Shown: in pieces, positions 46,276-55,041 of the stretch
How the letters are laid out: each line of letters starts with the position of its first letter
Numbering within the stretch: position 1 is the stretch's first letter
Assembly (NCBI RefSeq): GCF_023920225.1
Contig: NZ_CP092587.1
Location: 1,054,001-1,118,000, forward strand
Reading direction: 5' to 3'
DNA length: 64,000 nucleotides
From: Vibrio gazogenes
Lineage (GTDB): Bacteria > Pseudomonadota > Gammaproteobacteria > Enterobacterales > Vibrionaceae
Notes under the pieces: model-generated
Told to the model about the DNA's origin: nothing
Database searches by the model: none
What the model saw: only the letters and a program-made list of their open reading frames with translations
Position numbers and translations under genes: made by a program

Positions 46276-46875
46276 TCAGCCTGAAATTTTATCGAAAGTG
46301 GTGGTACAGCTATCGCAGAAAACATCCATAAATACTGCCACTTCGGGCATGGTTGCGGTGAGTTTTTCAATCGTTCCGTCGAGCCCTTCTTTCACATGTA
46401 CGAACTCATCGTTGTTAAAGCGTAACTCATTCAAAGTTTTGATATAAGCCGCGAGAATATCCGCAGCTTTGACGATGGCTTTATACTCAGCATCGACATA
46501 TTTTTGTACCAGTAAACCGGTGAACTCATCACGCAGGTCTTCCGGCAGGGTATCCAAACACTCTTGCTCAGCTATATCCTCAAGTTTTTTAAAGGCTGCG
46601 GTAAATTCCGGGCTATGGTACTTGGTCTTGGAATTGATATCCTGCAGCTTGGTTTCAGAGATCTCATGATAAATTGCAATCACTGCCGCTCTTTCCGGAT
46701 TCAGTTTGCCGCCGAAGCGTTTATTTTTAATCACCGTCAGCAAATGCGCGATGACAGCGACCTGATGTGAATGCTCGGAGACATTCTCTTCCTGAAAACA
46801 GTGCATCAGTGCCCAACGTTTGATCAGCGGCATCCGCGTGACCCATGCCATGAACGTACTTGGTTTTTTCTTCAC
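46276..46875 (-). CDS. yfbR: YfbR-like 5'-deoxynucleotidase, HD-domain
   Basis: HD-domain phosphohydrolase of 199 residues that dephosphorylates deoxynucleoside 5'-monophosphates. N-terminus FMAWVTRMPLIKRWALMH and ENVSEHSHQVAVIAHLL (first metal His) match YfbR; the later metal segment reads IYHEISETKLQDINSKTKY, where E. coli YfbR has YHDASE. The HD aspartate is thus replaced by Glu, perhaps a clade feature. In Vibrio yfbR normally lies beside alaA; here they are about 9.8 kb apart. Confidence 0.88.
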   Translation of the reverse strand: MKKKPSTFMAWVTRMPLIKRWALMHCFQEENVSEHSHQVAVIAHLLTVIKNKRFGGKLNPERAAVIAIYHEISETKLQDINSKTKYHSPEFTAAFKKLEDIAEQECLDTLPEDLRDEFTGLLVQKYVDAEYKAIVKAADILAAYIKTLNELRFNNDEFVHVKEGLDGTIEKLTATMPEVAVFMDVFCDSCTTTFDKISG

Positions 46876-47022
46876 TGGATTATCCTTTACAACTGAGGAG
46901 ATACGGGGCGATGAACAAATATCATCACATATCGGCTATGGTACATGATTTGGGGGTGGTGCGTCTCACTGTTTGGGGGACGGTCAGAGATGTGATTAAA
47001 TTGATTGAGTTTGAGTGCACCA

Positions 47023-47046
47023 AACCACCGCATTGTAGCGGTGGTT
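47023..47046. other. Hairpin downstream of the chemoreceptor gene
   Basis: AACCACCGC (47023-47031) pairs with GCGGTGGTT (47038-47046), nine bp, six-base loop. T-runs are short on both sides, so it is only a possible terminator for the leftward chemoreceptor gene. Confidence 0.45.
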
Positions 47047-47098
47047 ATTCAAAGTCTGACGATCAGTTTTTAACTTTAACCAGTGTCGAGCAATGGCT

Positions 47099-48730
47099 TT
47101 AGTTAAGCTGAAAGCGTGAAGAAACCTCACTTAAGCTCTGACTGGTGGATTTTAGATCCTCACTGAGTTTTTCAGTGTCGTGGACACTCCGGTAAATATC
47201 CTGAGACATTTGGTGAATCTCATTGATGCTGTGAGCCAGTTCTCTCGCCACATCCACTTGTTGCTCGGTTGCCGCGGCAATCATGTGACTCATACCATCG
47301 ATGGTTGTTGCAGAGGTCATGACATGGCCAATACTTTCTTGGCTGCTGCGGGCTTTTTCGAGCCCTGATTGCATCTGAGTTTGGCTAATTTCCATGGTGT
47401 TCACGGCTTGATCGGCATGGTTTTGAATGACATTAATAGTTTTATTGATCTCATCGATAGAGTCTTGTGTTTTTTGCGCTAAGGAACGAATCTCGTTGGC
47501 AACCACAGCGAAACCCCGTCCGGCTTCACCTGCCCGGGCAGCTTCGATAGCGGCATTGAGTGCTAATAAATTGGTTTGCTCTGTAATATTGCGAATAACT
47601 TGAGAAATCATCTCAATGCCTGCACTGTCATTTTTCAGCGCTTGAGTCACGACAGATGCTTCAGAAATGGCGCCGGAAAGCGATTCTGTTTGGTTGAGCG
47701 ATGTTTGGATCACCTCTTTGCTGTTGATCGCATGGTCTTTGACGTCTGCTGCACTTTGCGCGGCTGTCACCGTATGCTGAGCCACTTCGGCAAAGCTCGT
47801 TTGTAATTGCGACATCGCTGATGCAACCGTGCTGATCTCGCTTTTCTGTTGATCGAGACGCATTGTGGTATTCGCCATTCTTTCCAACATGATTTGGCTG
47901 GCATTCTCAACTGTCTGAGTATTTTGCTGCACACCCTCAGCCAATCGATAGATACCTTGTTGCATTTGGTCAAATGAATGAGCTGCGCGTCCTAATTCAT
48001 CGTCAGCGAATTGTGTTAATGTTAAGCGAGTGCGCAAGTCCCCTTTTTCTACCGTATTCATTTGCTCAATCAGCACTTTCAATGGCTTATTGACCTTGCG
48101 CGTCAGTAAGACGCCGAAAACGACCAAAAACAGGAGCAAGATTGTTCCAACGATGGCCTCAACCACAATCGCACGTTCCATTGCTCTGGATTCTTCTTCT
48201 TTCATCTTTATGCCTTGCGCTAATAACTGCTGTTGTAAGTCACTCAGTGAATCGACAATGGTGTTAAAAGGCGCGAGCATCGGGCCTAGCATTTCTGCAC
48301 GTGCTTTATCTATCTCTCCTTGGTCGATCAACGAAAGGTAGTGGTTTTGCATGTCACGATAAGCATTAATGCGGTTTTGTGCCGTTTTCATAAAGGATTT
48401 CATTTCTGCTGTATCTGCCACGGCACTAAAACGTTGCAACGATGCCGCGACTTTACGGTTGTTTTCATTGATGGTTTTTTGAATGTCCGCGTGAGCTCTT
48501 GCGCTGGTGGTTAGCCCGTAATCCAAGGCGAAACGACGGTAGGTGACCGTGTAGAAGCGCAAATCCGAAAGTACGGATTGCACCTGTAAGTTATGAGTGA
48601 CCAGTGTATTGAAGTGATCGCGAACATTACTGATGACGACAATCAGGTAGATACCTACGGCAAATACCATGGTGATGGCGATGCCAAAGCCCCATTGCAT
48701 GGCTCTGGCAATTGATATTCTTGATAACAT
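47099..48730 (-). CDS. Methyl-accepting chemotaxis protein
   Basis: Chemoreceptor of 543 residues: TM1 at about 13-33, a periplasmic four-helix-bundle-like sensor (about 34-185), TM2 at about 190-210, HAMP (about 210-265) and a cytoplasmic signalling domain with the hairpin tip [20 protein letters not shown] and [20 protein letters not shown]. The ligand is unknown; the sensor resembles the 4HB_MCP type. No chemotaxis genes are adjacent; it sits in the accessory block between yfbR and alaA. The ATG at 48730 is preceded by GAGGAGAAATAGGC, a reasonable ribosome-binding site. Confidence 0.95.
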   Translation of the reverse strand: MLSRISIARAMQWGFGIAITMVFAVGIYLIVVISNVRDHFNTLVTHNLQVQSVLSDLRFYTVTYRRFALDYGLTTSARAHADIQKTINENNRKVAASLQRFSAVADTAEMKSFMKTAQNRINAYRDMQNHYLSLIDQGEIDKARAEMLGPMLAPFNTIVDSLSDLQQQLLAQGIKMKEEESRAMERAIVVEAIVGTILLLFLVVFGVLLTRKVNKPLKVLIEQMNTVEKGDLRTRLTLTQFADDELGRAAHSFDQMQQGIYRLAEGVQQNTQTVENASQIMLERMANTTMRLDQQKSEISTVASAMSQLQTSFAEVAQHTVTAAQSAADVKDHAINSKEVIQTSLNQTESLSGAISEASVVTQALKNDSAGIEMISQVIRNITEQTNLLALNAAIEAARAGEAGRGFAVVANEIRSLAQKTQDSIDEINKTINVIQNHADQAVNTMEISQTQMQSGLEKARSSQESIGHVMTSATTIDGMSHMIAAATEQQVDVARELAHSINEIHQMSQDIYRSVHDTEKLSEDLKSTSQSLSEVSSRFQLN

Positions 48731-48838
48731 GCCTATTTCTCCTCATAGACGGATAATGGAGGCGATTATCAAGAATTTGCTTTAATAAGTAAAACGGATT
48801 GTATAAATAATATTAATAGTTTCTGTCTATTGATGGTA

Positions 48839-48858
48839 GGGTGTGTGTCCTTGTAAGG
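48839..48858 (+). repeat. GTGTGTCC-family repeat, left edge of the tandem block
   Basis: GGGTGTGTGTCCTTGTAAGG, a full match to the consensus, seven bases before the first long repeat unit. Confidence 0.85.
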
Positions 48859-48864
48859 TAGTTT

Positions 48865-49888
48865 TTGATCAAGCTGGAGCGTCCCAAACCTCAATTCAAC
48901 ATTTTACCTTTCCAGCCTCCGGCGCCGAAATATGACGCACAATGATGTTTTTTGATTTCAGCGGCAGCGGTGCTCTGTGCGCCAGTCACTCTTGCCAAGA
49001 TGCAAGAGTGACCAGAAAATCTTGTTTGTTTGGCTTGGATGCATGTTGTCCAGAACCGGCTTTTACAGGCGTCCTGCCCGGAAAAGCCTAACCATTCTCC
49101 CGGAATGGTTTTCTTGGTTGGGTGGTTGATTTGAATGGGGTGAAACACTGAATCAATGAAGCCAAATTGATCGATGATCTCAGGGGGGAAAATTCAGGAC
49201 GAATTTTCAGGATTGCTTGAGCAGGATGCGAATCAATCCGACCCTGATTACGTGCGCTGAACTCAAACCCTAGGCATTTTTGGGTACTTTTTCGGCCGTG
49301 AAAAAGTATCTGGGGCGCAGACGACCATATTGAGGGCATTGATCAAGCCGGAGCGTCCCAAACCTCAATTCAACATTTTACCTTTCCAGCCTCCGGCGCC
49401 GAAATATGACGCACAATGATGTTTCTTGATTTCAGCGGCAGTGGTGCTCTGTGCGCCAGTCACTCTTGCCAAGATGCAAGAGTGACCAGAAAATCTTGTT
49501 TGTTTGGCTTAGGGGCATGTTGTCCAGAACCGGCTTTTACAGGCGTCCTGCCCGTAAAAGCCTAACCATTCACCCGGAATGGTTTTCTTGGTTGGGTGGT
49601 TGATTTGAATGGGGTGAAACATTGAAACACTGAATCAATGAAGCCAAATTGATCGATGATCTCAGGGGGAAAAATCATGGACGATTTTTCAGGATTGCCT
49701 GAGCAGGATGCGAATCAATTCGACCCTGATTACGTGTGCCGAACTCAAACCCTAGGCATTTTGGGGTACTTTTTCGGCCGTGAAAAAGTACCTGGGGCGC
49801 AGACGAGCATATTGAGGGCATTGATCAAGCCGGAGCGTCCCAAACTTCAATTCAACATTTTACCTTTCCAGTCTTCGGCGCCGAAAGG
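48865..49888 (+). repeat. Long tandem repeat, two full units plus a partial third
   Basis: Unit 1 spans 48865-49338 (474 bases), unit 2 49339-49820 (482 bases) and a third begins at 49821 and stops matching near 49888. Each starts TTGATCAAGC(T/C)GGAGCGTC. Units are nearly identical; unit 2 has an extra eight bases where GAAACACT is repeated as GAAACATTGAAACACT. Each contains an 11-bp hairpin (48985-49012 and 49459-49486), an AACCATTC/GAATGGTT hairpin and a TACTTTTTC/GAAAAAGTA hairpin. Confidence 0.95.
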
Positions 49889-49965
49889 GATGACAAGGTG
49901 TGTGTCCTTGTAAGGATATCCGGCGCCGAAAGGGATGACAGGGTGTGTGTCCTTGTAAGAATATG
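49876..49965 (+). repeat. 45-bp tandem pair carrying two GTGTGTCC repeats
   Basis: Two units, 49876-49920 and 49921-49965, each CGGCGCCGAAAGGGATGACA followed by a GTGTGTCC-type repeat (49897-49914 and 49942-49959) and a TAT-containing tail. Three mismatches or so between them. Confidence 0.93.
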
Positions 49966-49973
49966 CTGACAGG

Positions 49974-50011
49974 AACCACAAAATGCAGCACTCAGGCTGC
50001 ATTTTGTGGTT
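49974..50011. other. 15-bp perfect inverted repeat downstream of the PL9-like gene
   Basis: AACCACAAAATGCAG (49974-49988) and CTGCATTTTGTGGTT (49997-50011) with an eight-base loop, ten bases after the stop of the leftward gene. No T-run follows on either side, so it may be a Rho-assisted terminator or a message-stabilising hairpin. Confidence 0.75.
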
Positions 50012-50021
50012 AGTCGAAAAT

Positions 50022-51335
50022 TCAGTAATCAGACTCAAACGCTCCTAAATCAGGTGCGACGCCTTTATAACCATCACCGGCATAGATACCGGCATCAATT
50101 AAATCACTGCCTTGTTTCAGCAGGGCGTATTTGATTCTCGGGAGGGAACCATCCGCTTGACGCGGGTACATCAATTCACGTTCATCGAGACGACGAAAAT
50201 CTTTTGATGTGATCGTAACGGGTAAGTTGAAATAGTTGTAGATCATATCGTTTTGGTTGCTGTTACCCAGATTGATGACTTCGTTGTGACCATCAAATCC
50301 TAAGTTATTCCGCATGTAATGTCCGTAGCCTTTCACATCGGTTCTGTTGTCATCAAGCGTCGATAACATATTGTAGTTTGCGCTTTGGTTACGAATCGCA
50401 GTGTTGTTGATCCAGTTCTGACCACCGATATGGTGATTGGCGTAAAAACCGGCAGAGCGGTTACGTACCGCTAAGTTGTAGCGAATGGTGTGGCGTGGAA
50501 TGACACTGGGTGTTGCACTGCCGTTGCGGCCATAACCGCCTGCTTTGAAACCATTCCCATCACCCAATCTGGTGAAGTCTTGGCCATAACCATTGTAAAA
50601 AGCCCAACTATATTCAATGGTGACTGCCGCATCAGCATTGATGAGATCAAAACCGTCGTCACTATTAAACCAAGCACGTGAATGACTGATGACATTCCCG
50701 GTATAGGATGATGAAGTTGGGTGTACCCCAAAACCATCGACGTTACCATCCGAGTAATGGTTTAACCCACGGTTGTTGTATGCATCGACATTGAGGACGT
50801 AGTTGTTACTGCCGGCAACCAAGTACCAGCCAATGGCCATACCATCATGAATCGCTAAGTTCTCAAAGCGATTACCATTGCCTTTGTTGATCATAAATGC
50901 TTCGGATTGAGTGTGATGATCATCAATCGTGACCTGTACACCAACCACATCAAAGCCTTTAAATACGCAGTTATCCGCCCGGACCATAAAGGCCGTATTG
51001 CGATAATTAGCCGGTTTGACATTCGAGAAGTCGAAGACGGGTCGCTCGGAACCATAGTTAATATAGCGAATATTGTCTTTGGTGATATTGTTGACGATTG
51101 CGCGAACACTTTGGTGTTGGGTGATATTCGAATTGTTTAAATAATAAGTACCGCCTCGGATATAGACAGTATCACCGGCTGAAGCCGCCGCTTGTGCTGC
51201 CATAATGGTTTTTAATGGGGAAGAGAGTGTGCCGGCATGACTGTCGGAACCGTAAGGGGCAATATATAGGTTTTTAGCAAAACCCAGATGGCTTACGAGC
51301 ATAAGCATCGATAGCGAGATGATTTTGAATTTCAT
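50022..51335 (-). CDS. Exported right-handed beta-helix protein, PL9-like pectate lyase
   Basis: Secreted protein of 437 residues with a signal peptide (MKFKIISLSMLMLVSHLGFA, cut before KNLYIAP). It has NLYIAPYGSDSHAGTLSSPL and TIMAAQAAASAGDTVYIRGG at the start, then beta-helix coils with NSDDGFDLINADAAVTIEYS, WAFYNGYG and GDGNGFKAGGYGRN. These resemble family PL9 pectate lyases (Pel9A type), where acidic residues bind calcium and a Lys acts as base; a Lys lies in GNGFKAGG. The true polysaccharide substrate is not provable from sequence. ATG 51335 is chosen because the signal peptide begins there; the frame opens upstream to 51386. Confidence 0.82.
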   Translation of the reverse strand: MKFKIISLSMLMLVSHLGFAKNLYIAPYGSDSHAGTLSSPLKTIMAAQAAASAGDTVYIRGGTYYLNNSNITQHQSVRAIVNNITKDNIRYINYGSERPVFDFSNVKPANYRNTAFMVRADNCVFKGFDVVGVQVTIDDHHTQSEAFMINKGNGNRFENLAIHDGMAIGWYLVAGSNNYVLNVDAYNNRGLNHYSDGNVDGFGVHPTSSSYTGNVISHSRAWFNSDDGFDLINADAAVTIEYSWAFYNGYGQDFTRLGDGNGFKAGGYGRNGSATPSVIPRHTIRYNLAVRNRSAGFYANHHIGGQNWINNTAIRNQSANYNMLSTLDDNRTDVKGYGHYMRNNLGFDGHNEVINLGNSNQNDMIYNYFNLPVTITSKDFRRLDERELMYPRQADGSLPRIKYALLKQGSDLIDAGIYAGDGYKGVAPDLGAFESDY

Positions 51336-51771
51336 AATTGATCCATGTGTTATTTGTTTCATATATAAAATATACGTATTAATCAATAAGATCGATCAAT
51401 TAAGAAACGATGTTTCACTTTTCTGAATCATGGTCACTGTTGTGTCAAAATTAACGAACAACAGTGATATGAAGATAAAAATAGCGGTCTTAATCTGTTT
51501 CTGAAAACCCAGATCGTGCAGAAATTAGAATCGTCGCCCTGATTCACTGTTATTGAGCGCTCTACTATCTACTATACGATAATCGGTATGTAAGGTTTGA
51601 TATCGACTTATTGCAACAAATGAAAATAGTTCTCACTACGATTGAACTAAGTTCACATCACGGCAAAAAAGGTATGACCCGTTATCAATAGTTAAATGAG
51701 AAATCATTGCAATAACATATATGTATTGATATGTTATAACATACCATTTAATGATAACTTACTCATTTTGT
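51336..51771. other. Divergent control region between the PL9-like gene and the ABC transporter
   Basis: AT-rich, about 435 bases, no gene seen. Perfect palindrome TATGTTATAACATA at 51730-51743, about 30 bases before the transporter operon, and an arm-like TAACATAT just upstream near 51713. A regulator binding here is possible; none is identified. Confidence 0.55.
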
Positions 51772-53310
51772 ATGAAAAAAATATTGCTCGTCGTCGTGAT
51801 TTGCATCATCGCTATCGCGGTATATCAACATCGTCAGTCTCAGGATCATACCCAACTCACCATTTCCGGGCCGTTTGAGTTTAACGGTACCGACCTTTCC
51901 AGAGATGGATTTCTTTACAGTCGTCTCGGCGTTACCGAATCTTTAACCCGCATTCTTCCTGATGGAACGGTGCAGCCATTATTGGCCGCCGACTGGACTC
52001 CTTCAGATGATGGCCTGACATGGCGTTTTCGCATTCGTTCTGATGTTCATTTTCATGATGGTGTAACGCTTGATGCTGAAGCAGTGCGGCAGAATTTGGC
52101 TTATGCACGCACGCAACCGGGTGTGATTCGGCAAATACCGGTTCAGTCGATTGCGGTTAACAATCATGAGTTAGTCATTCAGTTATCGCGTCCTTACAGC
52201 CCGTTATTGAGTGTGCTTGCACATTATAGTTTGGGAATGGTTTCTCCGGCGACGCTGGGTCAGGAAACGGATAAAGGACAGGCACCGTCAGCCGTGATTG
52301 GCACGGGTGCGTATGTGGTCTCTCTGGCTCAACCGCCGCATAAAATTGAAATCACGCAAAACCCGAATTACTGGGGGGAGCCTGCAAATATCCATTCAGT
52401 TAGTTATCTGGCAGGGCACCGTAGTGAAAGTCGGGCATTGTTAGTGCGCAGTGGCCAGGCGGATATCGCTTATTCGATTGATCCGATTAGCGAAGAGGGA
52501 TTCAGTGAATCGAAAAAGGTTACCGTGCATTCATTCGCGTTACCCCGAACGGTATTACTGAAACTGAATCTTGCTCATCCGCAATTACGTCATCGGGCCG
52601 TTCGACAGGCGATTAGTCTGGCACTGGACCGTGAAGGGATGGCATCCACGGTGCTGCGTTTACCGGGGTCAGCGGCTTATCAGCTGTTTTCGCCTTCACA
52701 GTCAAACTGGCACGTCGATCATCTCAAACGTGAGCGTAATCTTCAGCAAGCTAAAACGCTGATGATACAACAAGGCTGGTCTTATGATGATGAGGGTTGG
52801 CTGGTGCGTGATGGTCAGCCGTTCGAGTTGACGTTAATTACTTATGCCAATCGTCCTGAACTACCTGTTTTGGCAACCAGTATCCAGAGCCAGTTGGCAC
52901 TGCTAGGTATTCGGGTTGAAGTCAGTATTGATAACGCCAGTGCGATTCCGGCGAAGCATCATGATAATACGCTCGATATCGCGCTTGTGGCGCGTAACTT
53001 CGGGACGATGGGGAGCCCGCTGCCGATTCTTTATGATGACTTCTCTTCTCCGCGTGGCAGTGATTGGGGCCACATGAACTGGGACTCACCAGAAATCCGT
53101 GCCATCCTGACCCAACTTTTGAGTGAATCCGACCCGGAGGTCGCCCATCAGTTGTCTCAGCAGGTTGCACAAATAATGGCTGATGAGCTGCCAGTGATTC
53201 CGATTGCCTACAGTCATCAATTGATCGCGGTTAGTCAACGTGTATCCGGATTCTCCTTTGACCCGTATGAGATTGATTATCGGCTCAAGGAGATGAAAAT
53301 TAATGATTAA
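51772..53310 (+). CDS. Extracellular solute-binding protein, family 5 (peptide/nickel type)
   Basis: Periplasmic binding component, 512 residues. Family 5 hallmarks: LAADWTPSDDGLTWRFRIRS, DVHFHDGVTLDAEAV, IGTGAYVV, ITQNPNYWGEPA, RAVRQAISLALDREGMA and SGFSFDPYEIDY near the end. The N-terminus is a hydrophobic segment (KKILLVVVICIIAIAVY) without a clear lipobox or AxA site, so it may stay anchored. It overlaps the permease gene by eight bases. Similarity is to NikA/OppA-like proteins; the cargo (peptide, nickel complex, or oligosaccharide given the PL9 neighbour) is not determined. Confidence 0.88.
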   Translation: MKKILLVVVICIIAIAVYQHRQSQDHTQLTISGPFEFNGTDLSRDGFLYSRLGVTESLTRILPDGTVQPLLAADWTPSDDGLTWRFRIRSDVHFHDGVTLDAEAVRQNLAYARTQPGVIRQIPVQSIAVNNHELVIQLSRPYSPLLSVLAHYSLGMVSPATLGQETDKGQAPSAVIGTGAYVVSLAQPPHKIEITQNPNYWGEPANIHSVSYLAGHRSESRALLVRSGQADIAYSIDPISEEGFSESKKVTVHSFALPRTVLLKLNLAHPQLRHRAVRQAISLALDREGMASTVLRLPGSAAYQLFSPSQSNWHVDHLKRERNLQQAKTLMIQQGWSYDDEGWLVRDGQPFELTLITYANRPELPVLATSIQSQLALLGIRVEVSIDNASAIPAKHHDNTLDIALVARNFGTMGSPLPILYDDFSSPRGSDWGHMNWDSPEIRAILTQLLSESDPEVAHQLSQQVAQIMADELPVIPIAYSHQLIAVSQRVSGFSFDPYEIDYRLKEMKIND

Positions 53311-54256
53311 CCTATTACTGAGACGTTTCTGTCAGTTGATATTTGTCGGCTGGTCAGTCGGTACAGTGACGTTTGTGATGATGAAATTTTTGCCCGGAGA
53401 TATGGCGTTTCGTATTGCTGCTGCCCGTTATGGCCATGACTATGTGAATTTAGAGTCAGCCCAGCGTGTAGCGGTAGATCTGGGGCTGAATCGTCCGGTG
53501 TGGGAGCAGTATGTGAGCTGGATGTGGGATTTAGCTCATTTCAATCTGGGTCAATCGATGGTCAGCGGTGAACAGGTAACCGAGAAAATCATGCACCATT
53601 TGGGCTATTCATTGTGGCTGGCCGTGGTTGCACTGGGGTTGTCACTGTTGATTGCTTTTCCTATCGGTGTTTACTGCGCACGCCATGCCGGGCAATGGCA
53701 TGATAGGGTCACGTTGCTGATTTCAAGTTTCATCCGGGCACAGCCGGTCTTCTTGATCGGGCTGGTGCTGATCTTATGTTTTGCGTTGAAACTTGATTTA
53801 TTACCTGTGGCAGGGTTCGGACGTTTTGAACATGTGTTGCTTCCGGCTTTGGCATTGGCTTTGTCTCTGGCAGCCATGTCGAACCGAATGATCCGTAATA
53901 CGGCAAAGCGAATTTTTGATGCACCATTTTACCATTTTGCGCGGTTGAAAGGTCTGAATGAATCGCAGACTTATGTGCATCATGGTCAGCGTAATATTAC
54001 GTTACCACTGTTGGCATTTATCGGTGTACAGGCTGTCGGGCTGGTGGAAGGGATTGTGATGATTGAATCTCTGTTCTCTTGGCCGGGCATTGGTCATGCG
54101 CTGTCTCATGCCATATTCGGCCGGGATATACCGGTGATTCAGGGGGCGGCATTGATGATGGGATTATTTTTTGTCGTAATTAATACCGGGGTTGATTTAG
54201 TTCAGTATCACTTTGATCCGCGCTATCGTCGCTCAGTTGCCGGAGGGATGGCATGA
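53303..54256 (+). CDS. ABC transporter permease (DppB/NikB type)
   Basis: Inner-membrane permease of 317 residues with about six helices and the binding-protein-dependent transport signature: LSLAAMSNRMIRNTAKRIFD (EAA-type loop region), GLNESQTYVHHGQRN and NTLPLLAFIG-like PLLAFIGVQAVGLVEGIVMI followed by FSWPGIG. The start overlaps the binding-protein gene by eight bases and the end overlaps the next permease by four. Confidence 0.92.
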   Translation: MINLLLRRFCQLIFVGWSVGTVTFVMMKFLPGDMAFRIAAARYGHDYVNLESAQRVAVDLGLNRPVWEQYVSWMWDLAHFNLGQSMVSGEQVTEKIMHHLGYSLWLAVVALGLSLLIAFPIGVYCARHAGQWHDRVTLLISSFIRAQPVFLIGLVLILCFALKLDLLPVAGFGRFEHVLLPALALALSLAAMSNRMIRNTAKRIFDAPFYHFARLKGLNESQTYVHHGQRNITLPLLAFIGVQAVGLVEGIVMIESLFSWPGIGHALSHAIFGRDIPVIQGAALMMGLFFVVINTGVDLVQYHFDPRYRRSVAGGMA

Positions 54257-55041
54257 AACTCTATCGGACACAATGGTTCGGTCTGTCGATCCTGACTATC
54301 TTGTTGGTGTTTGTTTTGATCGAAAAGCTCTGGTTTAAAGGGGATATTGCCCGTCAGCAGCTTGAACTGACGTTTGCTGAACCCAACTGGCACGATATTC
54401 TTGGCACCGATCATTATGGTCGCAGTAATGCCGCCCGCCTTGCCGATGCGATTATGAACTCGTTGCTGATGGCCGGGTTATGTGTGACAACTGCGTCATT
54501 GCTCGGGACGATTTCCGGCGTCTGGGCCGGATGGCAAAAAGGTTGGGTCGATCGTATTTTTTCGCTGTTGGTCAATATCGTCATGGCACTGCCGGGATTG
54601 GTTCTGGTGTTGCTGTTCGGTGCGATTTTTCCGGGGTCGTTTTTCTTACTGTTTATTGCCATCTCAATCACCATGTGGGCGGATTATTTCCGGGTGATTC
54701 GTAGCGAGACACAGGCGGCGGTATTGTCGGATGCATTTGAGTCGTCGCGTCTGTTCGGATTCAGTCGCTGGTATTTGTTCCGTCGTCACATCTGGCCTGA
54801 AATCCGCAATGATGTCTATACCTTGTCCTGTTTTGGGGCCGGCCATGCCATTTTATCGTTGGCTGCGCTTGGTTTTTTGTATGTTGGGTTACGTCCGCCA
54901 CACGCAGAATTAGGCATGATGATGGTGGAACTGTTTCGTTACTATGATCAAGGATTTTGGGTGCTGCTTCAGCCGATTGTGGTCGTTTCACTGCTCATTT
55001 TCTCTTTCCACCTACTTGCACAGCGAGGTTCCCGGACATGA
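54253..55041 (+). CDS. ABC transporter permease (DppC/NikC type)
   Basis: Second permease, 262 residues, starting with a membrane segment (LSILTILLVFVLIEKLW), GTDHYGRSNAARL (the DxxGRD-type loop typical of DppC/NikC) and RSETQAAVLSDAFESSRLFG (EAA loop). Overlaps the ATPase gene by four bases (ATGA), so all four transporter genes are coupled. Confidence 0.92.
   Translation: MKLYRTQWFGLSILTILLVFVLIEKLWFKGDIARQQLELTFAEPNWHDILGTDHYGRSNAARLADAIMNSLLMAGLCVTTASLLGTISGVWAGWQKGWVDRIFSLLVNIVMALPGLVLVLLFGAIFPGSFFLLFIAISITMWADYFRVIRSETQAAVLSDAFESSRLFGFSRWYLFRRHIWPEIRNDVYTLSCFGAGHAILSLAALGFLYVGLRPPHAELGMMMVELFRYYDQGFWVLLQPIVVVSLLIFSFHLLAQRGSRT

Larger units (their letters stand above)
48731..50021. other. 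Non-coding accessory block with nested repeats
   Basis: About 1.3 kb with no believable gene; short frames in it are spread over both strands, lack ribosome-binding sites and lie in repeats and hairpins. It holds one GTGTGTCC repeat at 48839, a 474/482-bp tandem repeat (48865-49888), a 45-bp tandem pair with two further GTGTGTCC repeats (49876-49965) and a 15-bp inverted repeat (49974-50011). Confidence 0.75.

Noticed and set aside
46912..47102. 63-residue frame between yfbR and the chemoreceptor gene
   Set aside because: A GAGGAG lies somewhat too far upstream and the frame crosses a hairpin and ends at the chemoreceptor stop. No homology pattern is seen. It could be real but is not supported.
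49656..49913. 85-residue frame reading YFFGREKVPGAQT in the tandem repeat
   Set aside because: It runs through the hairpins and two repeat types, and its first part exists in the other unit with shifted frame. Likely non-coding.
50848..51140. Open frames on the plus strand opposite the PL9-like gene
   Set aside because: They are shadows of the beta-helix coding sequence, with no ribosome-binding site.
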